DNA from: Nakaseomyces glabratus
Lineage: Eukaryota > Ascomycota > Saccharomycetes > Saccharomycetales > Saccharomycetaceae
Length of the DNA: 64,000 bases
Direction of reading: 5' to 3'
Assembly (NCBI RefSeq): GCF_010111755.1
Contig: NC_088955.1
Span: forward strand, 643,424 to 707,423
In this document: positions 30,526-41,900 of the stretch, one piece after another
Layout of the letters: each line of letters begins with the position of its first letter
How positions within the stretch are numbered: position 1 is the stretch's first letter
Position numbers and translations under genes: made by a program
Notes under the pieces: generated by a model
Seen by the model: the letters and a program-made list of their open reading frames with translations, nothing else
Database searches by the model: none
Told to the model about the DNA's origin: nothing

Positions 30526-32321
30526 CTTCTTATCGTAAAATCAGAATGTTAGAACTACTTAATTATTATCGTTATAGAGTCCGCAGCAAGCTAGTCCTTG
30601 AAAGTATTATTTGAGTTGTGCTGGCGAGGCCTATCATTAAAACTTCCATATCTAAAAACCGAGTGTAAGTATATAATTTAGAACAAGGTGAATCAACAAG
30701 GTGTCACTATGTAGAACTGAATAGATGGAGGTTCTAGATACAACCAAAATGTTATAGACACAGTCAAGGTATGTATGTGCATCTGATTTATTTTTATGAC
30801 AATACGTATAAGTGGAAGGTTAGAGATGTAATACCATATTGCTGAGAAACAATACGCAATCATCCTTCAATATGCTTCATATGCTTCTCTTGATTCACTT
30901 CTTTGATTAGCAACTAGATCAATATATTACCATCATTGCGTGAGACAGTATTCCAGCTGTTAGCTGTATTGTTAATAATCATCGAGCTATACAAGCCTTA
31001 CAACAGAGAGTTTAATAGAACCATGGAAGTATAAGATATTTAAACGTAGCCGAATTATTACGATAAAGGGCTTGTATATCAATCGAAGCAATGTTAGGAC
31101 GTATATAAACCTTTGTAATGTTAAAACTTCCCCTCCCCCTTACCAAGTTTTAGTAATGGCGTTCGACAGTACTACTTATACTTGAAAAAAGCTGGTAATA
31201 TTCCTGTAGAACAAAAAATGCTATCATACCAAACTAGTAACGTTTTAATTCGTTTCTTTTTATTTTCACAGTGTTGACAAATTTCAGCAAGATGCAAATT
31301 TGCATATTGTTGTTTCGCGTTTCTATCCGGATTGCCATTGCGATTTGCACTTTTACGAGTTTACATAATCAGGCAATATCATAGCTTTAACGGAAAAGCT
31401 ACCAGAAGACCTTCTTACCCATAGCCAACAATGGAAAAAAACTTCTGCTGTGCATATTATTGTTACTATCTCAAAATGTTGGAGCACCTTATTAGAGATG
31501 GTATTGATACCTCAACCGACGTTTAAACCCATAAACGAAGTCCTAGCCAACTATTTTATTGTAAGTCTATGTCCTAAATGGGTAAATTTCTGGTTTACCA
31601 AGAAATTTAGCTACAGTTTGACTGCCATTTGGGCTATGTTGATGCAAGATCGTGGGAATCCTGTACCCCGGCCTTACGGGAAAAAGTTAAGATCTAAAGA
31701 TATAGTTTAACAAATGGTATCTATTCGTTTAGATAACAGTATCTATTTATCTATTCAGAGAAATTTCAATTCTCGTTGTTATGCTTGGACTATTAAATCT
31801 AAGAGTAGGTATGATCTGAAGGCAATAAGTAATCTGTCTTGGACAGTTTTTAGATAATCTGATTAATCCATGCAACCTTTACGAGCTTCCCACTTATATA
31901 CCAGTTCATAAGACTGCTTGAATGCTAAGTGAACGAGTCCATCTGATTGACAATAATTCTTCCAATACTGGCTATTTATTATGATGAAATGGCATGTATA
32001 TATCTTTGAGACAACTACCGTGAGGGGATTTCAACCTATACATCATTTGATGCCATAATTGTAATGATAAAGTATCATATAATATTGTACTTTATTCAAA
32101 CGAATATTCATTTATTATGAAAATAGCAGCTAAACATGGCATCGTTTAAACGTTGCTATACATCTACGAGTGCTCAGATCTTGAGTATATAAAGTAATGC
32201 CTCTGATCTGATAAAAAACTACCTTCAACAAATGGGATCTCCTATATACAAAGATTGATACCCATGAATTAGTGTAAAGCATTCAATTATCATTCTTTAT
32301 CAAAAACTAAACTACAACAGT
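30526..32321. other. spacer ISC1 to adhesin, start of the subtelomeric domain
   Basis: This 1.8-kb spacer is AT-rich and includes the adhesin promoter, with TATATAAA at 32186-32193, 129 bases before the adhesin ATG. An 86-codon frame at 31450-31710 starts only with GTG. GTTTAGATAACAG at 31727-31739 recurs at about 35318-35330 on the other side of the adhesin gene. Confidence 0.6.
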
Positions 32322-35219
32322 ATGAAAGCGATTGACATTCGCAACATTGTAGTTGCCGCTCTCACTATTTTCATAGACCAGGCTAGAGCAGCAACAATAA
32401 AAGAGAATACATATTACTCGGGTGAATTACCTTCTGAAGGTTTCACTGTTAATTCAAACCAATTTTTAGCATTGGTTAACACCAAAACAGTTAATTTTGC
32501 AGGTCCTTTGACTATCAATAAAGATGCAAGTGTTTTTATTGGTAATGAGAATGCTGCAAATGGTGCAATTAGCTCTACTTTCTCAATAAATGGTGACATC
32601 AACAACTATGGTACCATCGTTCTGGACAATAGAAACTCTTCTGATGCAGCTTCGGTATCATGGACAGCAAAAACCTTTAATAATTATGGTTCTATGTTTT
32701 TTAATGGTGCCTCCGCTGTTGTCCAAAACTCTTTTGTGTTGACTGGCCAGACTGAATTGGTAAACAAAGGTCTAATCCAGTTCACCCAACAACCTACAAA
32801 CTGGGATGCGGTTGGAAGCGTAAGCTCACCATCTTTAGTAAACGAAGGTACAATTTGTCTGAAGAACATGAAAACTCAAACTATTAGTTCTATTTCAGGC
32901 AGTGGTTGTATTGTTATTGGAGAGAACTCAATATATGATATGCTGTCAATTTCTCACGGTACTGTTGGTTCACAAATGATTTACCTTTCTTCTACTTCTT
33001 CCGAATTATATGCAGAGAGTGATGCTAAGACCGACAATATTGTTGTTGCTGGCTTTGGTAATGGGAATGTTATTACATTTAGAACATCGATTGACCCATT
33101 TAGAGGCAAATGGTCTTATGATGGTAAAACCGGAATCTTAACTGTTAAAGTCTGGCCTTCAATGACTCATATCTTTAATATAGGATTAGGTTATGATTCC
33201 AGCAAATTTGATTGGAAGCAAATCGATAACCATTGTACTCCAACATTAGTGAATAATGCCATTTACTACAAAGGACCTATCCCAGATGGTGCAAATAAAC
33301 CTGATAAATGCTTACCTTGTGTTGATCATATACCATGGATTCCAAAAATCGAAGAAACGACCCAATATGAAGGTTATGATGGTTCTCAAACTACAACTGC
33401 TTCAACAAAGGTGGAAACTAAAACTGGTAATGACGGTTCTGTTACAGAGCAATTTACTTATTATGTTAAAACACCAGCTACTCGACTAGCGTCCACTCAA
33501 TTTAGCTTAGGTAAAGGGTCCAAAACTACAACTGTAGAAACACAATTGAATACTTTTACTGGAAAAGACGGAAAAGAAACAATCGAAACAATTTTTATTG
33601 TTGAAACCCCTGTTATTAGTACAGCTACAACAAAGTATACTCTTGGAAAAGGCTCTGCTACCACGACGGTGAACACAGAATACACGACGGATATAGATAG
33701 TGATGGAAAGGAAACGGTCAAAGCAATATACTTTGTCGAGACACCTGCAGTCTACATCTCATCTACAATGATTACAAATGGTACAAATTCTCATACAACC
33801 ACAATTAACACTGAAATTAGAAGTTTTGTAGGAGTTGATGGTAAGCAGACAATTGAGACAATATATCTTGTTGAAACTCCAACAAAGTCTCTATTAGAAC
33901 CAACCTCATCTGAGTTTTTATTTTCTTCAAGTTTTGAAAAAAAAAGTTCTTCGTATCCTACAAGTTCAAGCTCAACACCTGCTGCACATTCATCAAGTAT
34001 TGCTCATAACTCTACATTTACTACAAGTGCCTCAGAAAGTTTTTCCTATCCAATATTAGAATCAACTTATACAACACATTACAGTTCCGATGATTGGTTT
34101 GTAGAGAAAATTGTTTCCTATTATGGTTCAACAGGACCAGATGGCAATATCGTACAAGCTACTGGAACCGCCTACTTTAGAGAAAGAGTAGATGCTCAAC
34201 CTGTATTTCAAGGTGCATCTTCTAGTTCTTTTGTGAATCATAGTTCCTCTACTGAACAAAATACGATTTCTGGTAGTGGTATATTATCCAGTTCAAACCC
34301 ATCTCTCTCTGTCTTGCCTTCAGATGGCAGTGACAGTAGAACTTCTTCCAAAATTAATACATCATCGACGAGTAGCAAATATAAATCAAATTATCAAAAC
34401 CTAACAGCCAGTGAATCGAGTTCTGATTTTACAACCACTAAAACTCTTACAACGTTTACTACTAAGACAACGACTCATTGTAGTGAAAATAAGTGTTCCA
34501 TATTTACTACCACTATAGAAATTGTTGATACAATCACAACTACCGACTGTCCTCTATCTCATGCAACCACTTCCACTACTCTAATCGACACTATAAGTTC
34601 CAATGATTTCACCACTTATTCAAGCTTTTTCCAACCAAAAGATAGTGATAACCTTGTAAATAGCAGCCGTTACTTGAATGACACAGGTTTTAACAAACCA
34701 GAGCAAGGCAAAATCGATTCACAATCCATTGAACAAGAAACGATAGCTAACATAATAACTACTACAACAACAACTACCACTGATGCAATTTCTACAGCTA
34801 TTCATGATTATATTGACAGAACTGTTACAGAAAAGGTACTAAAGACTATTTATGAACAAGGTACTGAAGCGGAACCTACCAATACCTCAAGCAAACTATC
34901 TACCATTGTGAAGACCGAACCAACGAGCACAACAACAAGGACAACTCTTGATAATAAGTCAGGAAAACTTGTTCCACCGGCAAGTTCATCTAGATCGGTT
35001 ACTGCCACATCAAGTCTGCCTGTCAAACAATCAGGGAAAATTTCAATTTCTTTATCTAGTGTAATTACTTCTCAAGTCGAAGTTGAACAACTGCCCACTT
35101 ATAGAAACCATTCACAAGCTGAAACACAGATTCTAGAACAACAATCTAATATGGGAAGCTCAGTAATTCTACCTTACTGGACCCTTGCCATTTTTTTTAT
35201 CTTTCACCATATAATATAA
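32322..35219 (+). CDS. Hyr1/Iff-type GPI-anchored cell-wall adhesin
   Basis: This 965-residue secreted protein has a signal peptide (1-about 23). The domain at about 25-330 resembles the N-terminal domain of hyphally regulated cell-wall proteins (Hyphal_reg_CWP, a right-handed beta-helix lectin-like fold): INGDINNYGTIVLDN, TFNNYGSMFFNGAS, NKGLIQF, NEGTICL and SGSGCIVIG. The cysteines of DNHCTP and CLPC lie near its end. Four degenerate repeats of about 45 residues follow (about 343-525, with cores such as GKDGKETIETIFIVETP). A long Ser/Thr stalk with CSENKCSIFTTTIEIVDTITTTDC (about 714-737) comes next, and a C-terminal hydrophobic tail suits a GPI signal. The protein should end up linked to wall beta-1,6-glucan. 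The family includes the C. glabrata Awp proteins; the ligand is unknown. Confidence 0.9.
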   Translation: MKAIDIRNIVVAALTIFIDQARAATIKENTYYSGELPSEGFTVNSNQFLALVNTKTVNFAGPLTINKDASVFIGNENAANGAISSTFSINGDINNYGTIVLDNRNSSDAASVSWTAKTFNNYGSMFFNGASAVVQNSFVLTGQTELVNKGLIQFTQQPTNWDAVGSVSSPSLVNEGTICLKNMKTQTISSISGSGCIVIGENSIYDMLSISHGTVGSQMIYLSSTSSELYAESDAKTDNIVVAGFGNGNVITFRTSIDPFRGKWSYDGKTGILTVKVWPSMTHIFNIGLGYDSSKFDWKQIDNHCTPTLVNNAIYYKGPIPDGANKPDKCLPCVDHIPWIPKIEETTQYEGYDGSQTTTASTKVETKTGNDGSVTEQFTYYVKTPATRLASTQFSLGKGSKTTTVETQLNTFTGKDGKETIETIFIVETPVISTATTKYTLGKGSATTTVNTEYTTDIDSDGKETVKAIYFVETPAVYISSTMITNGTNSHTTTINTEIRSFVGVDGKQTIETIYLVETPTKSLLEPTSSEFLFSSSFEKKSSSYPTSSSSTPAAHSSSIAHNSTFTTSASESFSYPILESTYTTHYSSDDWFVEKIVSYYGSTGPDGNIVQATGTAYFRERVDAQPVFQGASSSSFVNHSSSTEQNTISGSGILSSSNPSLSVLPSDGSDSRTSSKINTSSTSSKYKSNYQNLTASESSSDFTTTKTLTTFTTKTTTHCSENKCSIFTTTIEIVDTITTTDCPLSHATTSTTLIDTISSNDFTTYSSFFQPKDSDNLVNSSRYLNDTGFNKPEQGKIDSQSIEQETIANIITTTTTTTTDAISTAIHDYIDRTVTEKVLKTIYEQGTEAEPTNTSSKLSTIVKTEPTSTTTRTTLDNKSGKLVPPASSSRSVTATSSLPVKQSGKISISLSSVITSQVEVEQLPTYRNHSQAETQILEQQSNMGSSVILPYWTLAIFFIFHHII
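33350..33892 (+). repeat. four degenerate intragenic repeats of about 45 codons
   Basis: Each unit contains a TTT-rich strand, then GxDGxxTxETIxxVETP (for example GKDGKETIETIFIVETP, DSDGKETVKAIYFVETP and GVDGKQTIETIYLVETP). The copies have diverged at both DNA and protein level, so this is an old expansion, in contrast to the near-identical repeats in EPA2 and EPA3. Confidence 0.8.
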
Positions 35220-35653
35220 CACATTAATTAATATCTATAGATTAAATTTTACATCCCCAAGCACAAATATTATTTAGATTAGTTATCCTTTGCACTGTAT
35301 TTTATAAAAGGTTAATAGTTTAGATAACAGCGAACTATTCTGTAATATCCCTCATAATAGTTTTCCAGAAATGCATGATTAGTTAGAGTTTTGACACATT
35401 GAATTTCTGCCATTTTTTCTCTAGTTACTTTAGCATTCTATAATTACTGATAAAAGTATAGAATTCCTGACTTCCTGAATACTGCTAAGCCTCGCACGTA
35501 ATGAATAGCAAAAAAATACAAACAACAGCAATATTTAATTTCTTGATTCTAGAATTGGTCTAAAATACCTCGTTCATATTAGTTTTTTGTTTCTTCATTA
35601 GGTAGCAGCTTTTCTACGTCATCTAGGGTACAGAAGAGTTTTTTCTCATCTCT

Positions 35654-35935
35654 TCATTTTTCTTTTCCTTTTTGTCTGTCACAATTACTTTTTTCTTCTT
35701 TCATGTCACTGTTGCCTGCCAGATGCGATCTTGCATTTTTCGGTACGGTGCGCATATTCACCACTAGATGTTCTCTGTGAGAAGTTTTAGCTAGAAAAAG
35801 CGTTGGAACATCATAGACGAGGGTTCCTGACAACTTAATGGCAACAAAGTAATACAATACAAGGATGGAAAAAAACATAACAAAGAGTGTGGTGTTCAAG
35901 ATTTCTATTGAGGGCTTTAGATGATATTCTATCAT
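35654..35935 (-). CDS. doubtful small ORF, one membrane helix
   Basis: A 93-codon ATG frame (the open frame extends to 36013 without an ATG). It encodes a hydrophobic segment TTLFVMFFSILVLYYFVAIKL near residues 16-36, then a polar, Lys-rich C terminus ending DRQKGKEK. No similarity comes to mind. It is alone in a large spacer, and the purine run at 35,640-35,700 that forms its tail could be chance. Expression or conservation in sister species would decide. Confidence 0.2.
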   Translation of the reverse strand: MIEYHLKPSIEILNTTLFVMFFSILVLYYFVAIKLSGTLVYDVPTLFLAKTSHREHLVVNMRTVPKNARSHLAGNSDMKEEKSNCDRQKGKEK

Positions 35936-37492
35936 TGCGTCCCCGTTAAGAATATGTTGTCTTGAATGTAGTACCAGTAAAAAACCACTGAATACTCGTA
36001 AGCTATCTAACACTACTTATGCGTAAAGTTGCAGCTATTACCTTAGCTTTCAATACATAAAAATAAACAAATACAATAAATATACTCATACATATACATA
36101 ATGAGAAACCTAATCTTATCTGCTAAGTAACAAAGTTTTACATATAGGTGTCTCGATGTTTGTGATATTCGCTATTTGTTGTCGATTTTAGATATTAATT
36201 CATAATATACTATACAAAAATACATCTGACAGCAGATATTGGAAAGAAAGTAACACTTTCTGTCGAATGATACCATTCAACATTCTTGTTTCCGGTAAAA
36301 TATGAAGCATTGTCTGCGTTATAAAAATACATCTAGTCAACCTTTCAACTAGATACTATTAATGAACTTCGATAATCACTATTCGTAAATTGTCAATAGA
36401 GAGATAGATATTAATGACAGATCGTTAAGGAACACTATTGGATCACTTTCAACACCAAATGCTTCTGGAAAGAACAGAAAAGGTGTTGAAACTCAACAAT
36501 TCACTCTACTACCAGTTTCAAGATAACTCGCGAACACACTTAAAATATGAGAATTGTACCTGGCTAATGCATAGGTTTGTGCTGTTAACTTTTCTTGGCT
36601 AACATTTAAAGGTGCTCATTTTAAATCGAGTTTATTAATAAGGAAGAGATTAGATCGAAGTCAATATTTATAGTTGATATCAAATATAGCAATAAAAAAT
36701 AGATACATTTTTCTAAAAGCATCATATTTATGTTTAATGTATTATGTCAAGCTTGAACATTAAAACATTTAAAAATATACTTACAGTGAAAATTGCAAAA
36801 CATACTGGTGTGTCAGCCCAATAGTAGTAGTTAATACCATAAATCAAATAGTATTAAGATGTTTATGACGAAAACATAACGTATAGCCATATATCCATGA
36901 AAGTCTAGCGAAGTAAGCTACTATGGCCTAAACCATAAAGTCTCTTTAGAAAGCAACTCTGAAAAATATGTGATTTGAAACCATAAATGTAATGATACCG
37001 GTATGGATTTTATTGAGAGATAAGAAATTTAGCTGTATACTGAACCTTTTTGAGTTACTACCGCCTTAAATTGGTAACGCAGAAAGCAAATAACAAAAAC
37101 ATCTCAATGAATGCTTGTGATCTGGACACCGCAACTTTCTAAAGATGACATCACTACGAGTTGAATTATCAACACAAAAAATATCTAGTTAACGTCACAA
37201 CTGTTAACGGTAATAATCCTAATTAAGAATATTACTGAAAAATTTGATAATGACATTAAAAAATATCAATAATAAATTTTTACTCGGCATTAGCTGATTA
37301 ACCTCCGCACTGTCAAGGAATTTGCATTTTCTTTTTTTTTACTTTTTTTGGAAAGTGATCGAAGAGAACAAGAAAAAATCTAATGGAATACTAAGAAAAT
37401 GTTGTGACAATGCAGAATTTTGGTATTTTGTACTGGGGAAGAAAAATTCATCTCAGACTTGTATGTGTCACTTAGCAGGGTACCAAAAAGAA

Positions 37493-37582
37493 CATCGAAA
37501 ATGGCATCCGCATCGAAAAGGGCATCGAAAAGGGCATCGAAAAGGGCATCGAAAAGGGCTTCGAAAAGGGCATCGTAAGAAC
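37493..37582. repeat. 12-bp minisatellite upstream of EPA1
   Basis: The unit CATCGAAAAGGG occurs four times exactly (37511-37558). One-base to few-base variants flank it (37493-37504, 37559-37570, 37571-37582). It lies 1.4 kb before EPA1 and reads as a Lys-Gly-His-Arg repeat in one frame, but that frame has only a TTG start. Confidence 0.9.
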
Positions 37583-38884
37583 ATCAACAAACATCATCGA
37601 AGAAGGCATTGCAGCATTTACAGAACTCAAGCTATTTGATTGCAAAACGAGCCTTGCAATTCTTTCTTTCTTTTTTTCCTATTGTTACCATGCTATGTTT
37701 TGTAGGCAATAATAATGCACTTATGACAGAAAATAGCGGGGAAATACGTCAATGAAAGCAATGTTTGCATTTACTTTCCACAATTCTGAATCTGAGCAGC
37801 TATCAACAACTCATTAAATGTGGGCTTATGACCTGTACTATCTACTCAGTCAAATACAGCAATTTGTAAGCATTATGTACTGAATACTCGGTGAACGATC
37901 TCCTTTTTCTGCTCTTTCGATGGCATTCTTCCATAGGTACAGAGACGCTACTGCATATTATTAGATATCTAGTAAAATACCAATTACCTGTTCTGGCACG
38001 GAGAAGTTTTTCTGTGGAAGGACGCTCTTTTGCTAGTAACTTACCGAATTTTATCCAGTACATGCCAGTTGCGATTTAGCTGTCTAAAAAGATACAAGAA
38101 TCAATTCAATACAATCTGATGTAGAAATAAACATCCAAGAGGAAATAAAACTTACAAATCCGATGTTCTAAAGATAACGGAGCTACTAGATAGAGATTTA
38201 AAGAACATTAGTGAAAATCAGTACATTTCCCTTTTTTTTTTTTTTCAATTATAGAAGTCTGGAATTGTGAAGTTAGCAAAAAACGCTAGAAAGCATATTC
38301 CGTACAATTAGAATAAGTCTCTGAAGTATAGTATTATATTCACATGGGTTTCACAATATAGAAAATTTACTATCAAAGTACCAGATCCACTCTATTCAAA
38401 GCTGACTTTTATTTTTTTATTTTTTTCCACGCAATACATCTAAATCCATCAACGTACCTACTAAGGTTCCATGGCTGAATGGCAGTATTAAATCTGTTTA
38501 TTATAATACAGTAAAATAACCAAGAGAAACCTTCAAACATATAACGTTTTTATCATCCACGTCAGCTGCAGGATCAATTACAAATTGCAAATAACGGTTT
38601 CCAACAATTAGAATAAAAAGAAATTTTATTCCAAATTCTAATAACTCATCGCAAGCATGCGATCATAATATGGACTCTAACTCTAAACTGGAACACTAGA
38701 AAATTTTTCTCTGTATTTCGAAAGTTATTTCAAAATAGCTGTGCGATATCGCTGATACAAACAATTAAAACCATTAGCAGATTTATTTACTCTATCCTAC
38801 TATTTCTTTTTTGAAATACATATGAATTAGAGCATTGAGAAAATGAATATTATTTCGGTATGCATATTGGACCGTTATCTTTAC

Positions 38885-38891
38885 TATATAA
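38885..38891 (+). promoter_or_regulatory. EPA1: TATA box of EPA1
   Basis: TATATAA sits 106 bases before the EPA1 ATG, at a typical yeast distance, with no other ATG between except the one in AAACATGTC at about 38894, which is too close to the TATA box to be in the leader. The other adhesin genes here have TATA boxes at comparable distances. Confidence 0.65.
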
Positions 38892-38996
38892 ACATGTCTA
38901 CCCAAATCATTTTCAATTATCAGATTCACATTTGCCTTCACAAAGCTTTTTCTTCATTCTTGAGATTTAGTCTTTGCAATTAACCAAACTAAAACA

Positions 38997-41900
38997 ATGA
39001 TTTTAAATCCAGCTCTATTTTTGAATAAATGTGTATGCATTTACACTACTCTCATTTTGCTCCTATTAACGAATGGTGGTTATGCTACATCTTCCAATGA
39101 TATCAGTTTAGCATCAAAAGATCCCACAACCTTTCCTCTAGGGTGTTCACCAGATATAACAACACCCAAAAAAGGACTATCAATGGAACTTTATTCCTAT
39201 GATTTTCGGAAGAAGGGTTCGTACCCATGTTGGGATGCAGCATATTTAGATCCCAATTACCCTAGAACTGGCTATAAAAGCCACAGACTTCTAGCAAAAG
39301 TTGATGGTGTTACCGGCAATATAAATTTCTATTATCATGCAACTAAAGGATGCACACCCCAATTAGGTCACTTACCCGCAAGCTATAATTACCCTAAGCC
39401 ATTAACAATGACCAATTTTACTATGTTACTTTATGGTTACTTCAGACCAAAAGTAACTGGCTTCCATACATTTACCATATCTGCTGATGATCTATTATTT
39501 GTAAATTTTGGAGCTGGCAATGCTTTTGATTGCTGCAGAAGGGATTCAAGCGCAGATCATTTCGGAAATTATCAAGCCTACGCCATCTGGGGCTCAAAAA
39601 CAGCTAAAGATGAACTAACAGTACATTTAGATGCGGGCGTATATTACCCTATTAGGTTATTTTATAATAACAGAGAATATGATGGTGCACTCAGTTTTAC
39701 ATTTAAAACAGAATCAAACGAAAACACTGTTAGTGACTTTTCAGAGTATTTTTTCTCTCTCGATGACACAGAGGAGGGCTGCCCAGGTTTAATCAGCTAC
39801 GATTCTTCTTGTGCTTCTGTTAAAACATCTAAAATAATTGGTATTGATTATCATACAGAGACTCCAAATGAAAACTTAGTTCCAATAACCAAAACAATTT
39901 ATCATCTTGGAATACCATGTACTGGTACTACTACTACACCCCTATGTGGCTCTGGGTTTTACGATCCACTAGCAAATAAGTGTGTAACAATAAACACATC
40001 ATCTACTTCATCTGTGACAAAAACAACTTCACATACAACTTCCAAAGAAGTTTCGTTTCATTCAAGTATCAGTTCGCAGAAGACTCTAATTCCCAAGAGT
40101 ATACCTAGCCCATACGGACCAATAAAATCACAGTCTATACCAACAGAAATGGAAACATCATCAGAAATATCATCAAGCGAGTATGCTTTCTCAGATGTGA
40201 TTAGTACACCCTCCCATTCGCCATACACGAAGAAACATAGTTCGTTGAATAGTAGCAGTTATACATCAACTGTTATACACAGTCTTACATCGTATTCTAT
40301 CTCTCAGGGTATTTTCTCCACTAGCCTTAGTGAGCAAAATATTACATCGAAGTCTTCTACAGATAAATTTTCAACTGCAACATCAATGAGCAATAGTATT
40401 ACACAATCAAGTATTATAATATCCCAATCCTCAACAAACAATGAAAACTATACAACGACTTCAATGCATACTTCCTCCGATAAAATTTCAACTGAAACCT
40501 TGAACAATTCAATTAGTACAACAACCAGTATATTATTCAGTAATTCCAGTACCATATTAAAAAATAACACAACAATAATATCCTCAGATAAAGATACACA
40601 TTATCATCCTGTTAATCCTACAATTGTATGTTCTACAAACAAAACCGAAATTATTTGTGCTTCAATAACTCAACCTTCAATATCTAATTCGAATAATCAC
40701 TGGAGCTCATCTGTCCTAAGATTCAACAGCACAACGGTTCGTTCAACACTTCCTTCATCAGCAGGCTCTAATGAAACCTCAATAAACGTACCTTTCTCAT
40801 CTAGCACCGAGAGCAATGCCAGTACGAGTTCTACCTCAACCTCCAACAGCAAAACGGTGCGCTCAACACTTCCTTCATCAGCAGGCTCTAATGAAACCTC
40901 TATAAACGTACCCTTCTCATCTAGCACCGAGAGCAATACCAGTACGAGTTCTACCTCAACCTCCAACAGCAAAACGGTGCGCTCAACACTTCCTTCATCA
41001 GCAGGCTCTAATGAAACCTCTATAAACGTACCCTTCTCATCTAGCACCGAGAGCAATGCCAGTACGAGTTCTACCTCAACCTCCAACAGCAAAACGGTGC
41101 GCTCAACACCTTTTTCATCAGCAGGCATTATCATGACCAGCTTATCACAAAGAAATAATAAATCGGCTAGCAGTTACGCTAGTTCTAATTCTAAATGTTA
41201 CAATACTGCTGATTCATGTCGCAAGGTACATAGCACCCCATCATATCTACTAACTAGTAGTTACACATCTGAAGGTGTTGATTATGACTGTTCGTTAGTC
41301 TCAACTAAATTAAAAATCAATGATACTAATTGCCTGAATAACAAACATACCACAAAATCCTGTTTGAAAACTTCTGTTACTACAACAATACCAACACTTG
41401 AAATAAAAACCGCAAGAAAATCCTCCTCCAATACTATTGGCCTCCATTCATACCCCACTTCCAGTCCCAACAAATCAATATCATCAGCACCAATTATAGG
41501 CTACATTTCATCCTTTAAGACAATTAAAACAGCCAGTCCATCTTACCAAACTTCAGATCTCACAACTATCACAACTATAACAAGCTTAAACAATCCAGGT
41601 TCAACAGCAGTGGAGAATACACACGAATCCAACGATAAATCCAGAAAGACTAGTAGTAATGATATCTCTTCGAAGCATAGCGTAATCAAGGAAACCAAAG
41701 ACGCTGTAGAATCATCGAACAAATCACATCAAACAAACACACTCAAATGTAGTTCAATTATCATAGCAAGCTCTTCACACAACAGTTATGAGTCTTTAGG
41801 TGGAACAACATTAACTTTGACATTAAGTAAAGTATATTCGCCACAGAATAATGACACCTTACCATTTTTGGAAATATCTGAAGTGAACCCATCGCGTACA

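Larger units (their letters stand above)
35220..38996. other. EPA1: 3.8-kb spacer with the EPA1 promoter
   Basis: TATATAA at 38885-38891 lies 106 bases before the EPA1 ATG. The rest is AT-rich with poly-T tracts near 38,230 and 38,410. A minus-strand ATG frame of 93 codons at 35654-35935 has one hydrophobic helix followed by a basic tail. I do not recognise it and consider it doubtful. A 12-bp minisatellite lies at 37493-37582. Long spacers of this kind are normal around C. glabrata adhesins. Confidence 0.6.

Noticed and set aside
37322..37639. 105-codon frame with Lys-Gly-His-Arg repeats upstream of EPA1
   Set aside because: It starts with TTG. The repeat is a 12-bp minisatellite; the surrounding peptide is low in complexity and has no homology that I recognise.
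38461..38500. tRNA-like TGGCTGAATGGCAG (A-box look-alike)
   Set aside because: There is no B box (GGTTCGANNCC) at the right distance and no acceptor stem pairing.
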